A DNA stretch of 52,080 nt from Verrucomicrobiota bacterium. Lineage in GTDB: Bacteria > Verrucomicrobiota > Verrucomicrobiia > Opitutales > Opitutaceae. How positions within the stretch are numbered: the first letter of the stretch is position 1; the number at the start of each line of letters is the position of its first letter. This document shows positions 34,746 to 42,602 of this stretch, in pieces. The translations under genes were made by a program, and so were the position numbers. The notes beneath the pieces were generated by a model. That model was given only the letters and a program-made list of their open reading frames with translations. It was not told the DNA's origin and made no database searches. The stretch covers positions 1 to 52,080 of the forward strand of contig JAFEGO010000039.1 in NCBI GenBank assembly GCA_018239845.1, given 5' to 3'.

Positions 34746-35225
34746 CTACTCTGAAAGCGTTCCGATCCGATCCAGTTCCACCTTCAACTGTGCTCGGTCA
34801 TGCTCAAGCTGCGCCAGGGGTAGCGCGATGAACGCTTCAATGCGATGACGCAAAATCCGGTAAGCGTTCGTGAAGGCGGCTTCGATTTCCTCGTCGCTTC
34901 CCGTCGTATGAGCGGGGTCGTCAACGCCCCAATGCGCCCGCACTACCTGGCCAAGGTAAGCCGGACAGGTTTCTCCCGCGGCGTTCGAGCAGACAGTGAT
35001 GACCACATCCGGGACCAGCGGCAAGTTCTCCCACGACTTGCTGCGCAGTCCATCTGTGGCGATGCCTTCACGCGCCAACAGCGCCAGAGAGCGCGGGTGA
35101 ACAATCCCGGTCGGCTGACTACCTGCGCTCATCGCTTCCCACTCTGTGGGTGCCAGGTGGTTGAAGGTCGCCTCGGCCAGGATGGAACGGCAGGAGTTAC
35201 CGGTGCAAAGAAAAAGAATTTTCAT
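34746..35225 (-). CDS. arsC: Thioredoxin-type arsenate reductase
   Basis: 159 residues from ATG 35225. Low-molecular-weight phosphatase fold. P-loop Cys7-TGNSC-Arg13 and Ser14; the redox pair Cys79 ('VVITVCSNAAGE') and Cys87 ('ETCPAY') matches the thioredoxin-coupled ArsC family. It reduces arsenate to arsenite, which ArsB then exports. An upstream in-frame extension overlaps arsR and is rejected; the chosen start overlaps the arsR stop by 4 nt, as expected for coupled genes. Confidence 0.92.
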   Translation of the reverse strand: MKILFLCTGNSCRSILAEATFNHLAPTEWEAMSAGSQPTGIVHPRSLALLAREGIATDGLRSKSWENLPLVPDVVITVCSNAAGETCPAYLGQVVRAHWGVDDPAHTTGSDEEIEAAFTNAYRILRHRIEAFIALPLAQLEHDRAQLKVELDRIGTLSE

Positions 35226-35599
35226 ATCGTCGCTTTCGTTGGGGTGGGTGACAGAGGCGGCAATAGTTCCTCGACACATTTCGAGGTAGCACGCATGTCA
35301 ATGCATTGCACGGGGTTGCCCGAACAGCATTCTTCGGTGAGGTACGCGATCAAATCCAGCATCAACGGGATATCCGCGCGGTAGCGCTGGAAGCGACCCT
35401 CCTGCTCTACTGTCACCAAGCGAGCTTGTGACAACGCCTTCAGGTGAAAGGAGAGGTTGGCCGGAGGCACGTCCAGCGCGCTGGCGATTTCGCCCGCTAC
35501 CATGCCTTCCGGCCCCTTCTTGACTAGCAGTCTGAACACATCCAGACGCAGCCCCGATGAGAGGGATTCAAAAATTGATGTTGCGGTTTGCTTTTCCAT
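35222..35599 (-). CDS. arsR: ArsR-family arsenic-responsive repressor
   Basis: 125 residues. Winged-helix repressor: 'EIASALDVPPANLSFHLKAL' is the recognition helix region, followed by the wing 'LVTVEQEGRFQRYRAD'. Three cysteines near the C-terminus (Cys91, Cys92, Cys99 in 'EECCSGNPVQC') resemble the C-terminal arsenite site of the Acidithiobacillus-type ArsR rather than the CVC site in the DNA-binding helix. First gene of the operon; should repress its own promoter until arsenite binds. Confidence 0.93.
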   Translation of the reverse strand: MEKQTATSIFESLSSGLRLDVFRLLVKKGPEGMVAGEIASALDVPPANLSFHLKALSQARLVTVEQEGRFQRYRADIPLMLDLIAYLTEECCSGNPVQCIDMRATSKCVEELLPPLSPTPTKATI

Positions 35600-35635
35600 A
35601 TTAAGATACTACAACAACTATTTAAATGAAGTCAA
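35600..35635 (-). promoter_or_regulatory. Promoter of the arsenic operon
   Basis: On the minus strand TTGACT (35635-35630) and TAGTAT (35611-35606) form a -35/-10 pair with an 18-nt spacer. The region is AT-rich, with an imperfect dyad (ATTAAGAT...ATTTAAAT) suited to an ArsR operator. The -10 ends only 6 nt before the arsR ATG, implying a very short or absent leader. Confidence 0.6.
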
Positions 35636-35666
35636 CCGAAGTGTGGTGCGTCCGGCTAGGCTATAC

Positions 35667-35688
35667 CCTATCCTGATGTCAGGATAGG
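35667..35688. repeat. Perfect 22-bp palindrome upstream of tnsD
   Basis: CCTATCCTGA-TG-TCAGGATAGG, with an outer GTGTGG/CCACAC pair. It lies in the intergenic region between divergent arsR and tnsD. No T-run follows. It looks like an operator for a dimeric regulator or the remnant of a small repeat. Confidence 0.6.
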
Positions 35689-35777
35689 CCACACTGCAAC
35701 GTCAGAATAGAGTTGGCTTTCACGTTTATTGACACCTGCGGCGAAAGGTCATAGATTTCTTCCTGACACTTTCGTGT

Positions 35778-37745
35778 TTGGAGGCACCATGCAGGGTCAA
35801 CGCATCGGCTAACTTCCTAGGATCTCATGCAGCCTTGGGGTGGACAATGCCGTGTAACGCTAGAAAAATTCAAGAAGCGTTCGTTGAGGTATCGCGCCCG
35901 ACAGACGGAGACATTGTCGACGGTTCGCTTTATCATCTGATGAGCCCGCTGATCTCGGAAGACGAACAGCGCTTGCTCTGGAAAAGTATTTTCAGTGGAG
36001 AAACAGGTCGTCGAGCAGTCGTCGGAGGATATCGTGCCCTAAAATATTGTCCGGTCTGCGCGCAGCAAGATCGCATTCGGGGGGTGCCTCCATACTGGCG
36101 TGTCGTCGAAAACTACCCTGCGACGACCTGCTGCACCAAACATGAGGTCTTGCTGAAAATAAGCGGGGCAGACTATACGAGGAATTGGCTTCCATCGCCG
36201 GAGAAATGGATAGCTCCCAACGCCGCGATAGAGGCTGCTTCGCCAGTGGAGATTCGGATAGCTCGGATGCTGGCTTGGATAAACGACCAGAAGTCTCAGA
36301 CGCCCATTCCGATAAGGGGTATAATAAGAACCCTACAAGAGGCTGCACTCTTTAAAAGGGGACGAAAGCACACAAATCCGTCCGACTTTCTGAAAGAAAT
36401 GCGGGAGCGATATGGCAGCGCAGTTGTGAGAGTCGATCCCGCGCTTTCCCGGATTGAGCCAGACGGTTTCTGGCAACGCATTCCGCTCGGTCGATGCCTA
36501 CTCTTAGCCCACTTTCTTGATTTCGAAATGGAAGAATTGGTAACGGAAGCCCAATTTGCTGAGAAGGCCTCGATGAGAGAGGTGAAGGAACGGTGGGCTC
36601 GGCGATCTATTCAAGGCTGTCTGCGCCTTCGACCTTCTTCAAGCCGGCTTGAAATTAGAGCCGCATGCAGCTCCGCGTATGACTTTCTCAGAAAAGGGAG
36701 AAACGATGAATTCCGTGATATCGTTCCTGGGCGGAGAAACGTGGGTAATCGTATCGATTGGTTGGCGAGAGACGAAGAATTGCATCGGACGATCACGCAC
36801 TATGCGGCAGCCGGAGGTCCGTCGTTTCGTGAAGCACTATTTCGTATCGCGAACTTGAGAAGCCAGACTTTCTACCGGAACAGGCACCGGCTCCCAAAGA
36901 CGGCCGAAGCGATTAAAAAATTGTCCAGTGCCAAACGGCGGCCACCAAGGGAGTATAAAAGGTTTGGTTCTGCCGAAGAAGCGAAGGCTTGGGCGGAAAA
37001 CCGTCTGCATTCTGTTCAGGCTGTTTATCCTGGCATTACGGCTGTGCAGTTCCGGTCTTTAGAATCTTCTGCTTATAACCTCCTCAGGAAGCATTCTCCC
37101 TGGCTGATACCGAGAAGGAAAGCAGTCGACTGGGGAAAGCGGGATCTGGAGCTGTCGTCTCGCCTCGCGAAAGCAATAGCTCAATTACACCCTAGACAGA
37201 GAATCATTTCCGCGAAGCTTTTGTCAGAAATTGGCGAACCAGAACAGTTGATGAGGTTCGCAAATGGTCGGCTTCCATTGTGCGAAGCGGTGCTCAAGCA
37301 GGGCGGAAAAGCCCATAAGATTAGTGGGGTCGAGGTAGATAAGACAAATCGGAAGCCGTCCGGCGGCCTCTCTGTCGATTGGGAGGCCAGAGATTTAGAT
37401 TACTGCATGCGAATTCGAGATGCTGTTCCCAAGATGACTGGTAAATCCCGGGCAAGTGCTACGTTAATTCTTCGAGCGGCCGGCATTTCACATTTTGCGT
37501 TTCGGCTAGCTCAGGGGCGACTCCCCAAGACAAGCGAGCTGGCAGACTCGTTGTTGATCCCATTCGATTTTGCTGAAGATAAAAGGATGCGGCTTCGGCG
37601 GTTGATCGAAGCGAACCCGAACTCTGGGCGGTGGGCCCTTGAGAAGATCGATCGTCATACCGTAGGTTGGATTCGGAAAAACGATAAGGCGTATTTTGAT
37701 CGAGTCATGCCCGAGGCGCGCAGATCGACGCTTCAGGCAGAGTGA
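35778..37745 (+). CDS. tnsD: TnsD/TniQ-family target-selection protein, probably 5'-truncated
   Basis: 655 residues from TTG 35778 (ATG 35847 is an alternative). TnsD proteins bind one conserved chromosomal site and recruit the transposase. Visible: the TniQ zinc finger Cys91-x2-Cys94 ('YCPVCAQQDR') and Cys119-x2-His122, with 'VPPYWRVVENYPATTCCTKH' between; and three C-terminal modules opening with DW-x-x-RD at about residues 327, 451 and 534, as in TnsD DNA-binding repeats. The usual N-terminal block before 'FLGSHAALGW' (about 40 residues with a 'LLYS..AR'-like motif) is missing, with a stop just upstream. It ends 420 bp before the right end and reads toward it. Likely target: the rarA sequence beyond the right end. 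Confidence 0.82.
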   Translation: MEAPCRVNASANFLGSHAALGWTMPCNARKIQEAFVEVSRPTDGDIVDGSLYHLMSPLISEDEQRLLWKSIFSGETGRRAVVGGYRALKYCPVCAQQDRIRGVPPYWRVVENYPATTCCTKHEVLLKISGADYTRNWLPSPEKWIAPNAAIEAASPVEIRIARMLAWINDQKSQTPIPIRGIIRTLQEAALFKRGRKHTNPSDFLKEMRERYGSAVVRVDPALSRIEPDGFWQRIPLGRCLLLAHFLDFEMEELVTEAQFAEKASMREVKERWARRSIQGCLRLRPSSSRLEIRAACSSAYDFLRKGRNDEFRDIVPGRRNVGNRIDWLARDEELHRTITHYAAAGGPSFREALFRIANLRSQTFYRNRHRLPKTAEAIKKLSSAKRRPPREYKRFGSAEEAKAWAENRLHSVQAVYPGITAVQFRSLESSAYNLLRKHSPWLIPRRKAVDWGKRDLELSSRLAKAIAQLHPRQRIISAKLLSEIGEPEQLMRFANGRLPLCEAVLKQGGKAHKISGVEVDKTNRKPSGGLSVDWEARDLDYCMRIRDAVPKMTGKSRASATLILRAAGISHFAFRLAQGRLPKTSELADSLLIPFDFAEDKRMRLRRLIEANPNSGRWALEKIDRHTVGWIRKNDKAYFDRVMPEARRSTLQAE

Positions 37746-38060
37746 AGGTCACTCGATCCGATTCCGCATTTATGAAGAAGATCAAATGGAGCATGACTGA
37801 GATGAGGTTTCCGCTCAAACGACTGTCGGCATCAGGCGGCCCGTTGATGAAGAGGACGCAGGCCATAAACCTGGTCTTCTCTCGATGCCCATTAAGCGCG
37901 CCAGTGGAGTTACCCGTCGAAGCCTCGGCTAAGTTGAGAGTCGTCCCCAGTCTTAGTTGTGTTGAGCTTTGATTCAAACACCGGGGGACGAAATCTTCGA
38001 TCTCATCTCCCGGTATTTTGGGTCAACCTACTGCGCCGGTAGGTTGGCTGAACCTCATAC
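37746..38060. other. Non-coding stretch between tnsD and the right end
   Basis: Two small opposed ORFs occur here, but neither has a recognisable product or ribosome-binding site. There is a hairpin CAACCTAC/GTAGGTTG at 38024-38031 and 38039-38046, extendable with wobble pairs, and a weaker one around ACCGGG...CCCGGT (37979-38013). Neither has a proper T-tract, but either could end tnsD transcription. Confidence 0.5.
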
Positions 38061-38068
38061 CTGAATTC

Positions 38069-38164
38069 TTTCCAAACTTACGTGTTCTCCAAACAGTGAA
38101 CGGAGAGAGGATTTCCAATCCGCTACGGGTCCTAACCTTTTCCAAACTTAGTCGGAGGCGTCCA
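38069..38164 (-). repeat. Right end of the element with putative TnsB-binding repeats
   Basis: Read inward from 38164: TGGA, 13 nt, then GTTTGGAAAA (38147-38138); GATTGGAAAT (38120-38111); GTTTGGAGAA (38094-38085); GTTTGGAAA (38077-38069). They start 17, 44, 70 and 87 bp from the terminus. Four close sites within about 95 bp is the arrangement of a Tn7 right end. Confidence 0.75.
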
Positions 38165-38169
38165 ACTGG
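38165..38169. repeat. Target-site duplication, right copy (ACTGG)
   Basis: Second copy of the 5-bp repeat found at 25238-25242. It restores the Tyr-Trp codons of rarA when joined to the left flank. Confidence 0.85.
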
Positions 38170-38661
38170 CTCGCCAAGATGCTCGCCGGCGGCGAGGACC
38201 CGCGCTTCATCGCGCGGCGCCTCGTGATCCTCGCGAGCGAGGACGTCGGCCTCGCCGACCCGCAGGCGCTGCCGCTCACGGTGGCGGCGCACCATGCGTG
38301 CGACTTCATCGGCCTGCCCGAAGCGGAGCTGACCCTGGCCCACGCGACGCTCTACATCGCGACCGCGCCGAAGAGTAACTCCGCCACGCTCGCCCTCGGC
38401 GAGGCGCACCGAGTGCTCAAGGAGCAGCCCGTGCAGACGATCCCCTCCGCGCTGCGCAGCAAGAGCGGCGGGGCCAACAAGCGCCTCGGCCAGGGCAAAG
38501 GCTACGACTACTCGCACGATTTCCCGGAAAACATCTCCGGCCAGGACTACCTCGAAAAACCGGTGACGATCTACACGCCCAAAACCGCCGGCTGGGAGTC
38601 AAAGATCGCCGACCGCCTCGCCCGCTGGAAAGACCTCAAGGCGCAGCTGCGGAAAAAATAG
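38165..38661 (+). pseudogene. rarA: Host rarA, 3' part
   Basis: Last 165 or so codons of the host RarA: 'KMLAGGEDPRFIARRLVILA' then SEDVGLADP, 'LGQGKGYDYSHDFPENISGQ' and 'RLARWKDLKAQLRKK'. It holds the C-terminal domain needed for tetramer formation but no ATPase core. An ATG at 38179 is in frame, but I see no ribosome-binding site, so expression is doubtful. High GC like the rest of the chromosome. The conserved stretch next to the element is the candidate recognition site of the element's TnsD. Confidence 0.93.
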
Positions 38662-38673
38662 GGGCGTCCCTAC

Positions 38674-41223
38674 CTATGCTTTCCGGTGGACCACCTGCGG
38701 GGCGGTCTCCATCTGGCCACGGGTGACGCCGAGCTGGTTCAGGAGTTTCAACTCGCGCCAGAGGTCGGCGCCGGTGATCTCGCCGCGGAGCAGCTGGCCG
38801 TAGCGGGTGAGCGTGCGGGTGACCTCGTCGGCGCTCTCGTTGACGAACTCGACGCGGAAGCTCCGCGCGCCGAGCTCGATGAGCCGCGCGATGTACTCGG
38901 CACCGGTCTGGGCGCGGTTGTTGAAGACGGTGTTGCGGCAGCCGGCGTCGGCCTTCAGCGGCAGCTCCGCGCCCACGCGGTCGCGCAGGGCGACGCGGTG
39001 CTTGTCGCAGGGGCGGCCGCAGTCGCGGTAGTCCTTGCCCGACGAGAGAAACGCGCAGAACACGCAGTGCTCCATGTGAAACATCGGCATGTGCTGGTGC
39101 ACCGTGATGTCGAACCAGTGGCCCGGCGCACCCTGCAGGAGCGCCTCAAGCTGCGTGATGTTGAGATCGTAGCTGGCCGTGACGCGCTCCAGGCCGTGGT
39201 GGTGGAGCAGGTAGTCGGCGGTGAGGGGATTGGCGACGTTGAGCGAGAAATCGCCGCGGCGGCGGTCGTCTTTGAAAAAGGCGAGGTGGTCGTGATTGCG
39301 GACGAGGTAACCGTCGGCGTTGGAGGAGCGGACCTGTTTTAGAATCCACTCTTCGCCGGGCTTGAAGATGCGCGGGGCGGCGACCCAGATGGAGGCGCTC
39401 GCGGCTTCGGCGGGCGGGACGGATTGCTGGAGTTCGCGGAAGCGCGCGACGGCGTCGCGGTAGTGCTTCGGGTTTTCGAACTCGCAGTAGATCGTGCGCG
39501 CCCCGGCGGCCCACGCGGCATCGAGCTGCTCCAGCAGGCGGATGACGGCGATCAGCTCGGGGGGAGCTGAAGTTGAGGGTTGAGCGTTGAGGGTTGAGAG
39601 GCCGGAAGCGGTGGAGAGTTGCCAGCGCTGGGGTTGGGCGCGGAGTTCGTCGAGGGCGGCGGCGGTTTCGCGGCGAAGGCGGTTGAGTTCGCTGAGGGGA
39701 ACGATCACGTCACCTTCGAGATGCGAGTTCAGCGCGCCGAGCTTGAAGGGCGTGCCGCCGAGACGGCCGAGCTGTTCGCGCAGGCGCTCGGGCGTGAGCG
39801 GCTGTTTCTCGGCGGGGGCGAGCGCGACAGTGGAGGCGAGCTGCACGACGTGGCCGTGGCCGTCGTTGGCGATGAGGGTAAGCGGCGTGCCGGCGCGGCC
39901 GTGGACCTCGAGCGTGATGGGGCGCTGGAAGCGGATCTGCTCGCCTTCGAAGGTGGTGCGGACCTCGCGGTCGAGGGCGGGGTCGTTGGTTTTCCAGACG
40001 AGCTGGCCGGGGCGGACGCGGCTCCAGTTGATGTCGCCGTGGCCGAAGCGCAGGGTGGTCTCGCCGCCGGTGGTGCGGGAAGGTTCGACTTGGTACACGC
40101 GTCCACCTTGTTCGCGTTCTTCCGGTTTTCCGGCGTCGAAGACGAGGCCGTCGCCGGGCTTGAGCGGGGCGGTGAGGCGGAGGGAGACGGACTCGTTTTG
40201 CACGCGCGTGACCTCGCCGAGGAACACGCCGCGCTTGGTGCCGAAGCGCGCGTGGGCGAGCTCCTGGTTGTTGATGCCGCGAAACCAGCCGGTGTAGAGC
40301 CCGCGCGAAAAACTCATCTCCAGCTCGTAGCGCGCCGCGGCCGGGTCGAAGGCGGGCGTGGGCACGCCGGTGAGCTCGGCCATGGCCTTGTCCAAGGCTT
40401 GGCGATACACGCGGGTGATGCTGGCGACGTACTCGGGGGATTTGAGGCGGCCCTCGATCTTGAGGGAGGAGACGCCGGCGCGGATGAGATCGGGGAGGAC
40501 GGGCAGACCGGAGAGATCCTGCGGGCTGAGGAGGTAGCGCCGGTCGCCGAGATCGACCTGCTGGCCGTCGGCGATCAGGTCATACGGGAGACGGCAGGCC
40601 TGGGCGCATTCGCCGCGGTTGGCGGAGCGGCCGCCGAGGGATTCGCTGGTGAGGCACTGGCCGGAGTAGGCGACGCAGAGGGCGCCGTGCACGAAGACCT
40701 CGAGCGGCAGGGCGGCGGAGGTGGCGGCGTTGATCTTCGCGATGTCGTCGAGGGAGTTTTCACGGGCGAGGACGACGAGTTGCGCGCCGAGGTCCTGGGC
40801 AAAGGCGACGCCGGCGGCACTCGTGACCGTCATCTGCGTGGAGCAGTGGATCGGGAAATCCGGCGAGAGGCGGCGGATGAGCCGGCAGATACCCACGTCC
40901 TGCACGATCGCGGCATCGACGCCGCTCGCGATGATCGTGCGCAGGTAGTCCTCGGCGGAGGCGAGCTCGTTGGTGAAGACGAGCGTGTTGAAGGTGACGT
41001 AGCCCCGCACGCCGCGGCGGTGGAGAAACGCCATGAGCGCGGGCAGGTCGGCCTGCGTGAAGTTCTTCGCGCGCATGCGGGCGTTGAACCGCTCGAGGCC
41101 GAAGTAGATCGCGTCGGCGCCGTTCTCGACGGCGGCGCGCACGCACTCCCAGTCGCCCGCAGGCGCGAGCAACTCCGGGCGCTTGAGCGCGGAGGCAGCG
41201 GGCGTGGCGGTGGGAGCGGACAT
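38674..41223 (-). CDS. U32-family peptidase-like protein (RlhA/DUF3656 type)
   Basis: 849 residues from ATG 41223. U32 proteins of this type hydroxylate RNA bases (for example RlhA acting on 23S rRNA) using prephenate-derived chemistry; older names call them collagenase-like proteases. N-terminal barrel: 'ELLAPAGDWECVRAAVENGA', 'DAIYFGLERFNARMRAKNF', the U32 signature 'EVFVHGALCVAYSGQCL', and cysteines in 'NRGECAQACRLPYDLIADG'. A DUF3656-like middle (about 370-560) and a second C-terminal U32-like half with 'HCVFCAFLSSGKDYRDCGRP' carrying further conserved cysteines follow. Length fits RlhA-like two-part proteins. Confidence 0.85.
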   Translation of the reverse strand: MSAPTATPAASALKRPELLAPAGDWECVRAAVENGADAIYFGLERFNARMRAKNFTQADLPALMAFLHRRGVRGYVTFNTLVFTNELASAEDYLRTIIASGVDAAIVQDVGICRLIRRLSPDFPIHCSTQMTVTSAAGVAFAQDLGAQLVVLARENSLDDIAKINAATSAALPLEVFVHGALCVAYSGQCLTSESLGGRSANRGECAQACRLPYDLIADGQQVDLGDRRYLLSPQDLSGLPVLPDLIRAGVSSLKIEGRLKSPEYVASITRVYRQALDKAMAELTGVPTPAFDPAAARYELEMSFSRGLYTGWFRGINNQELAHARFGTKRGVFLGEVTRVQNESVSLRLTAPLKPGDGLVFDAGKPEEREQGGRVYQVEPSRTTGGETTLRFGHGDINWSRVRPGQLVWKTNDPALDREVRTTFEGEQIRFQRPITLEVHGRAGTPLTLIANDGHGHVVQLASTVALAPAEKQPLTPERLREQLGRLGGTPFKLGALNSHLEGDVIVPLSELNRLRRETAAALDELRAQPQRWQLSTASGLSTLNAQPSTSAPPELIAVIRLLEQLDAAWAAGARTIYCEFENPKHYRDAVARFRELQQSVPPAEAASASIWVAAPRIFKPGEEWILKQVRSSNADGYLVRNHDHLAFFKDDRRRGDFSLNVANPLTADYLLHHHGLERVTASYDLNITQLEALLQGAPGHWFDITVHQHMPMFHMEHCVFCAFLSSGKDYRDCGRPCDKHRVALRDRVGAELPLKADAGCRNTVFNNRAQTGAEYIARLIELGARSFRVEFVNESADEVTRTLTRYGQLLRGEITGADLWRELKLLNQLGVTRGQMETAPQVVHRKA

Positions 41224-41262
41224 GGCTAAAATAAACAACAAGACCCCGGGCGGCGCAACGCC

Positions 41263-42525
41263 TTAGCCGATGGCCTCCACGGGCTCGACGGCGACAGGTG
41301 TCGGAGCCGGGCCGGGCGCGACGCGGAGGCGGCGGGAGAGCAGCACGGCGGCGACGATGAGGACGAGGGAGAGCAGGCCGGCGCGGTAGTAGCCGGTGAG
41401 GTGACCGGCCGCGTCGTTGCTCACGAGCAGGCTCGCGCCGGCGGTGGCCAGGCCGGCGGCGATCTGCTGGATGGCGGAGTTGACGCTCATGAAGCCCCCG
41501 CGGTAGCGCGCCTCGACGCTGGAGGTGATCATCGCCATGCCGGGCACGAAGCGCCCGGAGGTGAGCACCATGAAGAGCGTGGTCACGATCAGGATCGCCC
41601 ACACGGGCATCGGCACCATGAGCGTCACTGCGAGGGTCGGGATCGCGGAGAGATACGCGAGCCAGGCGAACACCCGCGGCTTGCCGAGCCGGTCGGAGAG
41701 CAGGCCGAACCACCGCGACGTGAAGAACGCCGCCGCGCCGCCGAAGATGTAGATGAACATCAGGTGCTTCTCGGGCAGGCCGGCATTGCTGACCATCGAC
41801 GGGCTGAGGAAGGGGTAGATGAGCGCACCCGCGGCGGTGAGCACGGCGACGAGCGTGAAGGCGCGGACGTGGTTGGAGTGCGTGAGGATCACGCGCATGT
41901 TTTCCCACGCATCGTGCGTCGAGGTGTGCGCGTGCGCCGGGAGCTTGGGCAGCAGGCGGGAGGCGGTGAGCAAAATCACCGCGCTCATCAGGCCCAGCAG
42001 GAAAAACGGCGCGTGCCAGCCGAACCATTCCGCGAGCTGCAGGCCGACGGGCAGGCCGAGGATCGAGGCCAGCGAGAACGCCGTCATGATCACGCCCATG
42101 GCCTGGCCGCGCCGCTCGTGCGGGATGACGTCGCCGACGATCGCCATGACGACCGAGCCGGCCACGCCGCCGAAGCCGCCCGCGAGGGTGCGCGCGATGA
42201 GCAGCGTCCAGTAATTGGGCGCGAGTGCGCAGCAGAGCGTGCCGAGGCCGAAGCCCGCGTAGAGAAAGAGCAGCGCGCGCTTGCGGTCAAAGCGGTCCAT
42301 CCAAAAGCCCGCGAGGAAACCGGTCGCGCCCGCGGCAAACGAGTAGGTCGAGACCAGCAGCCCGAACTGCGTCGGCGTGATGCCGAAGGCGCGCATGAAC
42401 TGCGGCCCCAGCGGCATCATGATCATGAAGTCCATGATGTGCGTGAACTGGACCGCGGCCAGGACGGCGAGGATGGCGGATTCGCCGGACTTGCGGGGAG
42501 CGGCGGTTGAAACGGACGAAGACAT
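41263..42525 (-). CDS. MFS transporter (drug/sugar:H+ antiporter type)
   Basis: 420 residues, twelve membrane helices. MFS signature between helices 2 and 3: 'GFLAGFWMDRFDRKRALLF', and the antiporter-type motif 'GLPVGLQLAEWFGWHAPFFL'. A second loop copy is 'GLLSDRLGKPRVFAWLAYLS'. Related to AraJ/YdhP-like exporters. No linked enzyme points to a substrate. It lies between the U32 gene and an OxyR-like regulator on the same strand; the regulator may control it. Confidence 0.88.
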   Translation of the reverse strand: MSSSVSTAAPRKSGESAILAVLAAVQFTHIMDFMIMMPLGPQFMRAFGITPTQFGLLVSTYSFAAGATGFLAGFWMDRFDRKRALLFLYAGFGLGTLCCALAPNYWTLLIARTLAGGFGGVAGSVVMAIVGDVIPHERRGQAMGVIMTAFSLASILGLPVGLQLAEWFGWHAPFFLLGLMSAVILLTASRLLPKLPAHAHTSTHDAWENMRVILTHSNHVRAFTLVAVLTAAGALIYPFLSPSMVSNAGLPEKHLMFIYIFGGAAAFFTSRWFGLLSDRLGKPRVFAWLAYLSAIPTLAVTLMVPMPVWAILIVTTLFMVLTSGRFVPGMAMITSSVEARYRGGFMSVNSAIQQIAAGLATAGASLLVSNDAAGHLTGYYRAGLLSLVLIVAAVLLSRRLRVAPGPAPTPVAVEPVEAIG

Positions 42526-42602
42526 AAATGGCAGGCCCGGAAGATTTCGGCCTTTGGGGAAAGCGCAACCTCCGGGGCGGACTATTCGGCCGGCGTTTAG
42601 GC

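Larger units (their letters stand above)
25243..38164 (+). mobile_element. Tn7-like element inserted in rarA, 12,922 bp
   Basis: Borders are defined by three features that agree: the ACTGG duplication, terminal TGGA...TCCA, and GTTTGGAAA placed exactly 13 nt inside each TGGA. The host frame is restored when the element and one ACTGG are removed. Contents from left: replacement rarA; remnants of a SieB-like gene, an MmeI-like methyltransferase and a DUF4238-like gene; a Y-family polymerase tail; an arsenic resistance operon on the minus strand; a TniQ/TnsD gene; the right end. Base composition of the left part is clearly lower in GC than the host. No tnsA, tnsB, tnsC or tnsE is present, so it is probably a decayed or trans-dependent element. 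Confidence 0.88.

Noticed and set aside
37705..37977. Two small opposed ORFs before the right end
   Set aside because: No ribosome-binding site, no family and mutual overlap; left as non-coding.
25259..38094. TGTTTGG...CCAAACA as the transposon termini
   Set aside because: It gives the familiar TGT...ACA ends, but flanking bases do not form a 5-bp duplication and rarA does not resume there. TGGA...TCCA fits duplication, spacing and reading frame.
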